Shown: piece by piece, positions 8,482-17,240 of the stretch | How the letters are laid out: each line of letters begins with the position of its first letter | How positions within the stretch are numbered: the first letter of the stretch is position 1 | Origin: Bacteroides sp. | Lineage (GTDB): Bacteria > Bacteroidota > Bacteroidia > Bacteroidales > Muribaculaceae | Direction of reading: 5' to 3' | DNA: 57,677 nucleotides | Assembly: GCA_014801535.1 (NCBI GenBank) | Contig: JAAVEA010000014.1 | Span: 31,101 to 88,777, forward strand | Translations under genes and position numbers: made by a program | The notes under the pieces: generated by a model | Seen by the model: only the letters and a program-made list of their open reading frames with translations | Database searches by the model: none | What the model was told of the DNA's origin: nothing

Positions 8482-8637
8482 ATGAGTCACGATTCCTCAA
8501 ACAAATTTTACGACTCTGAAATGAATTTGAGAATTATGAAAACTCCACGAAGCTCTACACTGAACTTCGTCCGCCAGTTTGCCAGAACATGTGTGGTTCT
8601 GGAAGGCACTTCCTTCAACAAGTTTACTGTGAATTGA
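8482..8637 (+). CDS. Candidate 51-residue small protein downstream of the sigma factor
   Basis: A short open frame of 51 codons that starts at ATG 8482. It is too short for usual gene calling. Its middle, MKTPRSSTLNFVRQFARTC, is basic and could form an amphipathic helix. The frame runs out to a clean TGA, and terminator-like hairpins lie before and after it. I have the impression that similar short basic ORFs with this helix occur in other Bacteroidales near sigma factors or tRNA synthetase genes, but I cannot verify that here. No ribosome-binding site is obvious, which is normal in this phylum. Confidence 0.45.
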   Translation: MSHDSSNKFYDSEMNLRIMKTPRSSTLNFVRQFARTCVVLEGTSFNKFTVN

Positions 8638-8674
8638 AGACCTTTATGTATCTCAGAGTCTAATTATTGAAAAA

Positions 8675-8730
8675 CTCTTTTCCATAAAAAGAGAAGAAAG
8701 CGGGACATCCACAAAGATGCCCCGCTATTT
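8675..8730 (+). terminator. Tandem hairpins before glnS
   Basis: CTCTTTTCC-ATAAAAAGAG (8675-8693) is a small hairpin. AGCGGGACATC (8699-8709) pairs with GATGCCCCGCT (8716-8726) with one mismatch and is followed by ATTTTA. They would end transcription from the 51-codon ORF. Confidence 0.6.
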
Positions 8731-8787
8731 TACATAAAAGTGCAAAATATAATCATACTTCCCTTTTCTTATTTAAATATTTTTTTG

Positions 8788-8795
8788 TAATTTTG
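8788..8795 (+). promoter_or_regulatory. -7 element of glnS
   Basis: TAATTTTG fits TAnnTTTG. It leaves a leader of about 40 nt before the ATG at 8841. No clear TTTG is visible 19-21 nt upstream. Confidence 0.45.
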
Positions 8796-8840
8796 CGCTT
8801 TAACTGTAGGGAAAAACTTTCCCCGATAACATAGACTTCA

Positions 8841-10544
8841 ATGACTGAAATAATAAAAGAAGAAGAGACCGTAAAGGAGAATGGACTCAATTTTGTTGAA
8901 CAGGAGATTGCCAATGACCTTGCGACCGGCAAAAACGGTGGTCGACTTAACACTCGTTTTCCACCCGAACCAAATGGCTATCTTCACATTGGCCACGCCA
9001 AAGCTTTTATAATGGACTTTGGAGCGGCAGAAAAATTTGGAGGCACATGCAATCTTCGTTTTGACGATACCAACCCTCAGAAGGAAGACACGGAATATGT
9101 CGAAGCTATCAAAGAAGACATTCACTGGCTCGGTTTCGACTGGGGTGACCGTCTTTATTATGCAAGTGATTACTTCCCTCAGCTTTTCGATCTTGCAGTC
9201 AGATTGATTAAGGAAGGTAAAGCATATGTTGACCAACAAACTTCTGAAGAGATAGCACGCCAGAAAGGCACTCCGACCCGTCCTGGTGAAAATTCTCCTT
9301 ACCGTGATCGTCCCGTAGAAGAAAACCTCGACCTCTTCTACCGCATGAACAAAGGAGAATTTGAAGAAGGCTCAATGGTGCTTCGTGCCAAAATAGATAT
9401 GGCCTCCGACAATATGCATTTTCGCGACCCGATAATGTATCGCATAATAAAGACTCCTCATTGGCGTACTGGCGACCAGTGGAAGGTATATCCCATGTAT
9501 GACTTCGCTCATGGTCAGAGCGACTATTTCGAGGGCGTTACACACTCCATCTGTACACTTGAATTTGTGCCCCACCGTCCTTTATATGAATATTTCGTTA
9601 AAGAACTTGCCGATGAATCTTACTGCCCAAGACAGATTGAGTTCAACCGACTTAACCTTACCTATACGGTAATGTCAAAACGTAAGCTTCTGCAACTTGT
9701 TAAGGAAGGTTTGGTTAATGGCTGGGATGATCCCAGAATGCCGACACTCCGTGGTCTCCGCCGACGTGGTTACACACCATCGGCAATTCGCGAATTTGTG
9801 AATAAAATCGGCTATACCAAGTATGAGGCCCTCAACCATATCGAACTTCTTGAACATTCCATAAGAGAAGATCTCAATAAGACAGCCACTCGTGTAAGCG
9901 TAATCCAGAATCCGGTTAAACTGATTCTTACAAACTACCCTGAAGGGCAGACAGAGACTCTCTATATGGATAATAATCCGGAGAATCCCGCAGAAGGGGT
10001 ACACGAAATGCCTTTTACCCGTGAATTATGGATTGAGCGAGAAGATTTCATGGAGAATCCACCAAAGAAATTCTTCCGTATGTCTCCCGATAAGGAAGTG
10101 CGTCTTAAAGGAGCATATATCATAAAATGCACCGGTGTTAAAAAGAACGAAAACGGTGAAATAGAAGAGATATATGCCACTTACGATCCTGAAACGCGAA
10201 GTGGGCTTCCAGGTGCCGATAGAAAAGTAAAAGGAACGCTTCATTGGGTGTCTGCGCCTACCGCCGTAGAGGCAGAGATCAGAGACTATGACCGTTTGTT
10301 TGCTGTTGAAAACCCTTCTGCAGAAGAAGGAGATTTCAGAGATCTTCTCAACCCTGATTCTCTTAAAATCCGTGAAAACGCAAAGATAGAGCCTTGGCTT
10401 GCAGAGCGCATTAAGGCAGGCGACAACTATCAGTTTGTTCGACTCGGATATTATGTGGTAGATCCTGATTCAACACCCGAAAAACCGGTATTCAATAAGA
10501 CCATCGGGTTGAAAGACACTTGGGCTAAAGAGATGAAGAAATAA
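8841..10544 (+). CDS. glnS: Glutamine--tRNA ligase
   Basis: GlnS charges tRNA-Gln directly with glutamine in the cytoplasm. The 567-residue class I synthetase has the glutaminyl-type signature FPPEPNGYLHIGHAKA (HIGH motif, near residue 41) and NLRFDDTNP. The KMSKS-type motif is VMSKRKLL near 277. Two beta-barrel anticodon-binding domains follow. The PPEPNGYLHIGH form separates it from glutamate--tRNA ligases. The first ATG after the -7 element was chosen. A strong terminator follows the stop. Confidence 0.93.
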   Translation: MTEIIKEEETVKENGLNFVEQEIANDLATGKNGGRLNTRFPPEPNGYLHIGHAKAFIMDFGAAEKFGGTCNLRFDDTNPQKEDTEYVEAIKEDIHWLGFDWGDRLYYASDYFPQLFDLAVRLIKEGKAYVDQQTSEEIARQKGTPTRPGENSPYRDRPVEENLDLFYRMNKGEFEEGSMVLRAKIDMASDNMHFRDPIMYRIIKTPHWRTGDQWKVYPMYDFAHGQSDYFEGVTHSICTLEFVPHRPLYEYFVKELADESYCPRQIEFNRLNLTYTVMSKRKLLQLVKEGLVNGWDDPRMPTLRGLRRRGYTPSAIREFVNKIGYTKYEALNHIELLEHSIREDLNKTATRVSVIQNPVKLILTNYPEGQTETLYMDNNPENPAEGVHEMPFTRELWIEREDFMENPPKKFFRMSPDKEVRLKGAYIIKCTGVKKNENGEIEEIYATYDPETRSGLPGADRKVKGTLHWVSAPTAVEAEIRDYDRLFAVENPSAEEGDFRDLLNPDSLKIRENAKIEPWLAERIKAGDNYQFVRLGYYVVDPDSTPEKPVFNKTIGLKDTWAKEMKK

Positions 10545-10571
10545 TCAACCCTATTATATATATTTGCTGCA

Positions 10572-10606
10572 GACCTCCGACATTTTTATGGTGTCGGAGG
10601 TCTTTT
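10572..10606 (+). terminator. Terminator between glnS and the convergent lrp-like gene
   Basis: GACCTCCGACA pairs with TGTCGGAGGTC (11 bp, 9-nt loop), followed by TTTT. The lrp-like gene converges from the other side and ends at 10612, so the hairpin may serve both genes. Confidence 0.8.
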
Positions 10607-10611
10607 ACAAT

Positions 10612-11076
10612 CTATTGGAGCGGCAATCCATGATCATTTTTCACTTCCCCAAGCACAAAACTACTGTTTAAAGATCCTATGCAATCTATTTCACCAAGAA
10701 TACGAAGAAGAAATTTCTGATATTCCTTCATGTCGCGTGTATAAATCTTCAGAAGAAAATCATAATCCCCCGAAATATTATAACATTCGGCAATCTCAGG
10801 CACAAATTGTACAGCCTCCATTATTCTCGTGGCGTTTTCAAATGTATGCTGCTTCATTTTAAGATAACAGAAAGCCACAAAACCTCTGTTAAGCTTATCA
10901 GCATCCAAAACGGCAGTATATTTCTTAATATACCCCTCTTTTTCAAGTCTTTTAACCCTTTCGAAAGTAGGCGTGGATGAGAGATTTATTGAAGCAGCCA
11001 ATTCCTTATTTGTCAGCCGTGCGTTCTTTTGGAGTTCTGAAAGTATTTCTATATCTTTCTTATCAAGACGTTCCAT
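10612..11076 (-). CDS. Lrp/AsnC family transcriptional regulator
   Basis: A 154-residue DNA-binding protein. An N-terminal winged helix-turn-helix (about residues 8-60) contains TNKELAASINLSSTPTFERV. The C-terminal RAM domain contains CYNISGDYDFLLKIYTRDM and would bind an amino-acid effector and assemble octamers. It lies divergently from metY across about 166 bp of very AT-rich DNA. It could therefore sense an amino acid such as methionine and control metY, which is inference from position. Confidence 0.88.
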   Translation of the reverse strand: MERLDKKDIEILSELQKNARLTNKELAASINLSSTPTFERVKRLEKEGYIKKYTAVLDADKLNRGFVAFCYLKMKQHTFENATRIMEAVQFVPEIAECYNISGDYDFLLKIYTRDMKEYQKFLLRILGEIDCIGSLNSSFVLGEVKNDHGLPLQ

Positions 11077-11210
11077 ATATCGACAAAGAAAATTATTCTA
11101 ATTTTCGATTTAATATCTATAAAATAATGCAAATATTTCTTTACAACAATACAAATATAGAAATAAATTCTAAATTACTAAAATTTATTGGAATATTTGC
11201 CAAGAAACAG

Positions 11211-11218
11211 TAATTTTG
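11211..11218 (+). promoter_or_regulatory. -7 element of metY in the lrp-metY intergenic region
   Basis: TAATTTTG lies 24 bp before the metY ATG at 11243. The upstream 120 bp are AT-rich with runs such as AAATTTATT and ATAAATTC, as expected for an Lrp-bound region. I find no TTTG at the proper -33 distance. Confidence 0.5.
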
Positions 11219-11242
11219 CATCATAAAATAACCCACAAGAAT

Positions 11243-12532
11243 ATGTCAAGAAATAATCTTCACTTTGAAACCCTGCAGTTGCACGTTGGCCAAGAGAATC
11301 CTGATCCTGCTACAGATGCACGTGCTGTTCCTATATATCAGACCACATCGTATGTGTTTCGCGACTCTCAACATGCAGCCGACCGGTTTGCATTACGCGA
11401 TTCAGGCAACATATATGGGCGACTCACCAATTCCACTCAAGCCGTTCTTGAAGAACGTGTTGCTGCTCTTGAAGGAGGTGTAGCAGCTTTAGCTGTTGCA
11501 AGTGGAGCGGCCGCCATAGACTATGCATTAGAAAACATCACCCTTAACGGTGATCATATTTTAGCGGCCGATAATCTCTACGGAGGTACCACAAATCTTA
11601 TTGCGAATACACTTTCCACCCGTGGAATCACCCATACATTTGTTGATGTAAGTGATTTTAAAGCTGTAGAAGAAGCGATTCAACCCAACACGAAACTTCT
11701 CTTTGTCGAGACATTCGGCAATCCGAATTGTGATGTAACCGATATTGCCTCACTTGCTGAGATAGCTCATCGCAACGGGATCCCTTTGATTGTTGACAAT
11801 ACATTCGGCACACCCTACCTTGCGCGTCCTATTGAGCTGGGTGCTGACATCGTTGTGCATTCCGCAACGAAATTTCTTGGCGGACACGGCACATCTCTCG
11901 GAGGAATCATTGTCGATGGAGGCTCCTTCGATTGGAGCGACTATCCGGATAAATTTCCGACACTTGCCAAGCCAGACCCAAGCTATCATGGCGCAATATT
12001 CGCAGACGTTGCCGGCAATGCTGCTTTTGTTTCAAGAATACGAGCGGTTGTTCTACGCGACACAGGAGCATGTATCTCCCCATTCAATGCATTCATTATT
12101 CTACAAGGAGTTGAAACCCTTTCACTTCGCGTAGAGCGTCATGTAGAGAATGCATTGAAGGTAGTAGATTTTCTTGCTTCTCATCCTAAAGTCGCTAAAG
12201 TGAATCATCCGGCTCTTAACGATCATAGAGACCACGAACTATATAAGAAATTATATCCCGCTGGAGCAGGCTCGATATTTACTTTTGAAATTAAAGGTAA
12301 TGAGAACGATGCGTGGAAGTTCATTGATTCTCTTGAGATTTTTTCACTGCTTGCAAATGTGGCAGATGTAAAAAGTCTTGTAATCCATCCTTACACCACC
12401 ACTCATTCCCAACTTAACCCTGAGGAACTCGAACGTCAACACATCACTCCTTCCACAATAAGGTTAAGTATCGGAACAGAACACATCGACGACATAATAT
12501 CAGACCTCTCGCAAGCATTCAACAAAGTGTAA
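11243..12532 (+). CDS. metY: O-acetylhomoserine sulfhydrylase (aminocarboxypropyltransferase)
   Basis: A PLP enzyme that makes homocysteine from O-acetylhomoserine and sulfide. The 429-residue protein has the Cys/Met metabolism fold: HVGQENPDPATDARAVPIYQ at the N-terminus, YGR in the cofactor region, and the Schiff-base lysine K210 in HSATKFLGGHG. The end SIGTEHIDDI is typical. The length and the insert around residues 240-260 favour MetY over cystathionine synthases. The frame opens earlier at a TTG (11216), but that overlaps the -7 element, so the ATG at 11243 is preferred. metF and metH follow, forming a methionine region. Confidence 0.9.
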   Translation: MSRNNLHFETLQLHVGQENPDPATDARAVPIYQTTSYVFRDSQHAADRFALRDSGNIYGRLTNSTQAVLEERVAALEGGVAALAVASGAAAIDYALENITLNGDHILAADNLYGGTTNLIANTLSTRGITHTFVDVSDFKAVEEAIQPNTKLLFVETFGNPNCDVTDIASLAEIAHRNGIPLIVDNTFGTPYLARPIELGADIVVHSATKFLGGHGTSLGGIIVDGGSFDWSDYPDKFPTLAKPDPSYHGAIFADVAGNAAFVSRIRAVVLRDTGACISPFNAFIILQGVETLSLRVERHVENALKVVDFLASHPKVAKVNHPALNDHRDHELYKKLYPAGAGSIFTFEIKGNENDAWKFIDSLEIFSLLANVADVKSLVIHPYTTTHSQLNPEELERQHITPSTIRLSIGTEHIDDIISDLSQAFNKV

Positions 12533-12559
12533 AATATTTATGTTTATTTTTTGTTATAC

Positions 12560-12625
12560 AAAGGGTTTGACAGGTCAAATATAATCTACCCTTTTTTTGC
12601 AGGTGTCCGCTAAGCGGACATCTGC
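12560..12625 (+). terminator. Terminator after metY and a second hairpin before metF
   Basis: AAAGGGT (12560-12566) pairs with ACCCTTT (12588-12594), with a small TTGAC/GTCAA hairpin inside, and runs into TTTTTTT. It is followed at 12599-12625 by a 12-bp stem with a TAA loop (GCAGGTGTCCGC with GCGGACATCTGC, one G-U pair). The second hairpin lies 25 nt before the metF ATG and could act as an attenuator or processing site. Confidence 0.65.
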
Positions 12626-12650
12626 TTCAATCTCTTAAAAGACATAGCTT

Positions 12651-13607
12651 ATGACAGCCATTGCCGACAAGATAAATTCATCCTCCTCTCCCCTCTTTTC
12701 CTTTGAAATTCTTCCTCCTTTAAAAGGGAACAGTGTTTATAGGGTTTACTCTATCATAGATAAACTTCTTGACTTTGACCCTTCATATATCAATATAACA
12801 TCCCACCACAGCGAATGCATATATGTTCCTCAGCCCGACGGAAGCCACCGACGGACATCTATACGCAGACGCCCCGGCACGGTTGCCATTGCATCAGCAA
12901 TACAGAATAAATATGGCATTCCGGCTGTTCCACACATAATATGCAAGGGATTTACAAAAGATGAAACAGAGTATGCCCTGCTCGATCTTAATTTTCTTGG
13001 GATAACCAATCTGTTGCTTCTACGCGGAGATTCAAAATCGCTTGAGACAGTTAATCCAGATCCGGAAAAATATCACCTTTACGCAACAGATCTACAACAA
13101 CAGGTCAATAATTTTAATCATGGAATAGGCATTGACGGTACCAACATTGAAGGTATCGATACACCTTTTTCCTATGGTATGGCTTGTTATCCCGAGAAAC
13201 ATGAAGAGGCTCCGAATCTTGAATTTGATATGGAATACGCTAAAATGAAGGTTGATAATGGAGCACGATATCTTGTAACCCAGATGTTTTTCGACAATAA
13301 AAAATACTTTGATTTCGTTGAAAAGTGCAGAAAGGCCGGTATTAATGTTCCTATAATTCCAGGAATAAAGCCCGTGACTAAAGCTCATCAGATGACATTG
13401 CTTCCACGCACATTTCACATAGATATTCCTGAAGCGTTCGCGCATGAACTGAGAAAATGCACATCCGACCATGCAGCGGCAGCCTGTGGAATTGAATGGT
13501 GCGCCACTCAATGTAAGGCATTGATTGATAACGGCGTACCCGGTATTCACTTTTATACGCATTATGCCTCCGAAAGCGTTAAGGAGGTAGCTAAAAGAAT
13601 CTATTGA
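12651..13607 (+). CDS. metF: Methylenetetrahydrofolate reductase
   Basis: This FAD enzyme reduces 5,10-methylene-THF to 5-methyl-THF, the methyl donor used by MetH. The 318-residue TIM-barrel protein shows FSFEILPP (catalytic Glu, near residue 24), LLLLRGDS near 127, MACYPEKH near 180 and the conserved YLVTQMFFDNKKYF near 210. IPGIKP follows. Its TGA lies 2 nt before the metH ATG, so metF and metH form one operon and catalyse consecutive reactions. Confidence 0.93.
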   Translation: MTAIADKINSSSSPLFSFEILPPLKGNSVYRVYSIIDKLLDFDPSYINITSHHSECIYVPQPDGSHRRTSIRRRPGTVAIASAIQNKYGIPAVPHIICKGFTKDETEYALLDLNFLGITNLLLLRGDSKSLETVNPDPEKYHLYATDLQQQVNNFNHGIGIDGTNIEGIDTPFSYGMACYPEKHEEAPNLEFDMEYAKMKVDNGARYLVTQMFFDNKKYFDFVEKCRKAGINVPIIPGIKPVTKAHQMTLLPRTFHIDIPEAFAHELRKCTSDHAAAACGIEWCATQCKALIDNGVPGIHFYTHYASESVKEVAKRIY

Positions 13608-13609
13608 TC

Positions 13610-16600
13610 ATGTCTGTATATTCACGCCTTACTAAAGAGATATTGGTTCTCGACGGTGCGATGGGCACCATGATAATGAAATCCTCTCTCTCGGAGTCAG
13701 ATTTCCGTGGAGATAAGTTTTATTCTCATCCGCTCCCCCTTAAAGGGTTTAACGATGTGTTATGCATCACTAAACCGGAAGTTATAACCAATATTCATTC
13801 CGAATACCTGAATGCAGGCGCCGATATAATCACTACAAACACATTTAACGCCAATCGTCTCTCCTTATCGGAATATGGACTCTCGGATTTCGTTTCGGAA
13901 ATATGCGAAAAAGGTACTCATCTTGCACTTAAAGCTGTAAATGAATTTTGCTATGACAATAATATTCCTGATGAGAGACGCCCTTTAGTGGCAGGCACAA
14001 TGGGACCTACCGGAATATCTCTTTCTATATCTCAGCAAGAAAACGATGATCCGGTGGCAGCCTTCAACAAAATGGCTGATGCATACATGGAGCAGTCTGT
14101 CGCACTGATCGAAGGAGGAGTTGATATTCTTCTTCTTGAAACAGCATTCGACACCATCAATGCGAAAGCAGCAGTATGCGGAATAAAAAAAGCATTCCAG
14201 CAAACAGGCAAATCTCTTCCTTTGATGATTTCCGCCACTCTCTCGGAAAATGGTCGTTTGCTTTCAGGGCAGACTCTTGAGGAGTTCGTTACCGCTCTCA
14301 ATCACGCCAATCCGGTGTCTTTCGGTCTTAACTGCGGATTCGGAGCAAAAGCTCTTATCCCTTATCTCAGAGAGTTAAACACTCTTACCGAACGCTATAT
14401 ATCAGTTCATCCCAATGCCGGATTGCCAGATGCCATGGGATGCTATCTCGACACTCCCGAGACAATGATAAAGGAAGTAGTAGGAATCCTTAAAGAAGGA
14501 TTGACCAATATAATCGGTGGTTGTTGCGGAACAACTCCTGATCATATCAGGCTAATATCAGAAGAGGCAAAGCGTTACCCTCCGCGTCCATTAACGAAGA
14601 AGAAGGAAAAGAAGCAGCAGTTTATAAAAGTAGGTGAACGTTGTAATGTTGCCGGCTCTCGCAAATTTCTTCGCCTTGTCTCTGAAAAAAACTGGAGAGA
14701 GTGTCTTGACATTGCTTCAGCTCAGATTGAAAAGGGAGCCTTCGTATTAGACATCAATATGGATGATGCCATGCTTGATACCGAAAGATGCATGATCACA
14801 TTTATACTGCACCTTTATTCCGATTCAAGAACTGCGCATACCCCCCTTATGATCGATTCTTCCGATTTCGAGGTGATATCATCGGCTCTTAAGCTACTCC
14901 CATTGAAAGGTATTGTCAATTCTATTTCACTAAAGAATGGAGAAGCTGAATTCTTGAACCGAGCAAAAGAGATTCATTCTCTCGGATGTGCGATGGTCGT
15001 GATGGCTTTTGACGAAAAGGGCCAAGCCGATACATTTGAACGACGCATCGAGATATGTTCACGTGCCTACAACCTTCTCATTAATGATGCAGGCATTCCG
15101 GCCGAAGATATTATATTCGATCCAAACGTGCTTGCGGTTGCCACTGGAATAGAAAGTCACGACCTATATGCACTCGATTTTATTCGTGCAACGCAATGGA
15201 TAAAATCCAATCTGCCTAAAGCTAAAGTCAGCGGTGGGGTGAGTAATCTTTCCTTTTCTTTCAGAGGGATTGATGCTGTAAGAAAAGCTATGCACACTAT
15301 ATTCCTTGAAGAGAATATTTCAAAAGGGATGGATATGGCGATTATTGATCCTTCCACATCCTTATCCTCCGACTTTATAAATCCGGAACTAAGGCAACTT
15401 GTGAATAATGTAATCATCAATCCGAATAAAAAGGCCACTGAAGCTCTTATTTCATATGCAACCGAACTTAAAAAGAGAATTGATGAGGAGAAAAGACTTA
15501 AAAAAAAGTCTTCTGATATTAAAGAAAAGCTACCAGTTCAGGAAAGAATATCGAAAAAAAGCGCTTTGGATTCTTTGACACAAAAGTTAATGGACGGAGA
15601 TTGCGTAGATATTGAGAATATAATCAACGATGCCTTGAATGAATGTGACGGTGTAGCAATACATGTTGTTGAAAAAGGATTGATCAGCGGGATGAATCTT
15701 GTGGGAGAGCGATTCGGACGTGGAGAAATGTTCTTACCTCAAGTGGTAAGAAGCGCATCCGTGATGAAAAGAGCAGTTGAAATTCTAACGCCTCTGATAG
15801 AAATACAGAATCAGGTAAATCCTTCAGCATCCAATAAACGTCCTGTGGTTATTCTTGCCACTGTGAAGGGGGATGTGCACGACATAGGCAAGAATATTGT
15901 CGCGATAGTTTTAAGATGTGGTGGATTTGATGTTGAAGATCTTGGAGTAATGGTTCCTCCTGAAAAGATAGTGGAGACAGCTTTGGAAAAGAAAGCGGCA
16001 GCTATCGGATTAAGTGGTCTTATCACACCCTCTTTGCATGAAATGGGCGTTGTAGCGCAGATGATGGAGAAGGCCGGTCTCTCCATCCCCTTGTTCGTTG
16101 GAGGAGCAACTACTTCTGAACTTCACACCGCTGTTAGGCTGGCTCCTCTTTACTCGGGAGCCGTGGTTCATACTTCCGGAGCCGCTTCCTTACCCGGTGC
16201 AATGAAACTTTTCATAAACTCTTTTTCATCTGACATAATAAAGAAACATAAATCCGGTCAGAAGGAGATTGCCAAGGAATATGAGTTAGCCTCGTCGCTC
16301 CTTTCTATTGAAAAGTCAAGGGAAAGAAATAATGCCGTTAGCTATCCCGCATCTGAACCAATTAAGCATGGTGAGTTCACTTTACACATTCCCATAGGCG
16401 ATGTATTGTCTATGATAAACTGGAGGGCCTTTCTTTCCGAATGGGATCTTGATCCTGCAGAAGCGCCTAAAGTTTTAAGATGCGATAACGCAGCTAACCC
16501 CGAGACATCACGACTGATTGCAGAGGCCATTGGCATTTTAAATGAATTAAAGGGAACAATTCAAGCAAAAGTTGTAATCAAAAAAGCATCTTCAGCCGGC

Positions 16601-17164
16601 GACGATATAATATTGGAAGATGGACTTGTAATTCCGACAATCCGTTCATTAAAACCCAATCCCGTATCCGGCAAGACACTTGCCATGAGTGATTTCATTT
16701 ATTCAAAAGGTGATTATATCGGATTTTTTGCAGTGACTCTTGCAAAAAGCGGTATTCCGGAAATGATCGAACAACTGAAATCTTCAGATGAATATCGCTC
16801 ATTGCTCCTTCAATCCATTGCCCATCGGCTCGCTGAAGCGGCTACGGAATGGCTTCATCGTTATACCCGCGACAAGTTATGGGGAATCAAATCTGATGTA
16901 GGGATACGACCAGCGGTGGGATACTCTTCTCTGCCGGATCAATCATTAGTATTCATATTAGACAAGATTCTTGATTATTCTTCAATGGAAATTAACGTCA
17001 CTGAACATGGAGCCTTATCCCCTTCAGCCACTACAACAGGACTAATCATAGCCCACCCCGAGTCACGATATTTTGAAGTGGGAGCTATTACCCGAGCCAT
17101 GCGTAAAGACTACTCTGAGCGACGCGGAATTTCGGAAGAAGAGCTTATACCCTTCTTGCGATAA
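13610..17164 (+). CDS. metH: Cobalamin-dependent methionine synthase
   Basis: MetH transfers the methyl group of 5-methyl-THF to homocysteine through cobalamin. The 1184-residue protein is complete. The homocysteine domain has zinc ligands in GLNCGFG (about 242) and GGCCGTT (about 304). The pterin domain starts at KVGERCN (about 340). The B12 module has a helical cap with GRGEMFLPQVV and DVHDIGKN with the lower-ligand His757. The SAM-binding reactivation domain carries RPAVGY near 1100. An in-frame TTG at 13604 overlaps the metF stop; the ATG at 13610 gives the usual N-terminus. The enzyme needs B12, but I see no cobalamin riboswitch in front of the unit. Confidence 0.95.
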   Translation: MSVYSRLTKEILVLDGAMGTMIMKSSLSESDFRGDKFYSHPLPLKGFNDVLCITKPEVITNIHSEYLNAGADIITTNTFNANRLSLSEYGLSDFVSEICEKGTHLALKAVNEFCYDNNIPDERRPLVAGTMGPTGISLSISQQENDDPVAAFNKMADAYMEQSVALIEGGVDILLLETAFDTINAKAAVCGIKKAFQQTGKSLPLMISATLSENGRLLSGQTLEEFVTALNHANPVSFGLNCGFGAKALIPYLRELNTLTERYISVHPNAGLPDAMGCYLDTPETMIKEVVGILKEGLTNIIGGCCGTTPDHIRLISEEAKRYPPRPLTKKKEKKQQFIKVGERCNVAGSRKFLRLVSEKNWRECLDIASAQIEKGAFVLDINMDDAMLDTERCMITFILHLYSDSRTAHTPLMIDSSDFEVISSALKLLPLKGIVNSISLKNGEAEFLNRAKEIHSLGCAMVVMAFDEKGQADTFERRIEICSRAYNLLINDAGIPAEDIIFDPNVLAVATGIESHDLYALDFIRATQWIKSNLPKAKVSGGVSNLSFSFRGIDAVRKAMHTIFLEENISKGMDMAIIDPSTSLSSDFINPELRQLVNNVIINPNKKATEALISYATELKKRIDEEKRLKKKSSDIKEKLPVQERISKKSALDSLTQKLMDGDCVDIENIINDALNECDGVAIHVVEKGLISGMNLVGERFGRGEMFLPQVVRSASVMKRAVEILTPLIEIQNQVNPSASNKRPVVILATVKGDVHDIGKNIVAIVLRCGGFDVEDLGVMVPPEKIVETALEKKAAAIGLSGLITPSLHEMGVVAQMMEKAGLSIPLFVGGATTSELHTAVRLAPLYSGAVVHTSGAASLPGAMKLFINSFSSDIIKKHKSGQKEIAKEYELASSLLSIEKSRERNNAVSYPASEPIKHGEFTLHIPIGDVLSMINWRAFLSEWDLDPAEAPKVLRCDNAANPETSRLIAEAIGILNELKGTIQAKVVIKKASSAGDDIILEDGLVIPTIRSLKPNPVSGKTLAMSDFIYSKGDYIGFFAVTLAKSGIPEMIEQLKSSDEYRSLLLQSIAHRLAEAATEWLHRYTRDKLWGIKSDVGIRPAVGYSSLPDQSLVFILDKILDYSSMEINVTEHGALSPSATTTGLIIAHPESRYFEVGAITRAMRKDYSERRGISEEELIPFLR

Positions 17165-17189
17165 TATACATACCCCAACTTTTAACGAT

Positions 17190-17221
17190 ATCGGCTGTGT
17201 CAAAGAAATGACACAGCCGAT
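17190..17221 (+). terminator. Bidirectional terminator between metH and asnA
   Basis: ATCGGCTGTGTCA and TGACACAGCCGAT form a perfect 13-bp stem with a 6-nt loop. The flanks are TTTTAACG on one side and AAATTATTTT on the other. It separates convergent genes. Confidence 0.75.
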
Positions 17222-17240
17222 AAATTATTTTCCTTTTAAT

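Noticed and set aside
11216-11242. Earlier TTG start for metY
   Set aside because: It lies inside the -7 element TAATTTTG, so it would not be in the transcript.
12541-12650. SAM riboswitch in front of metF-metH
   Set aside because: Only two simple hairpins are present; I see none of the conserved SAM-I or SAM-II core sequences.
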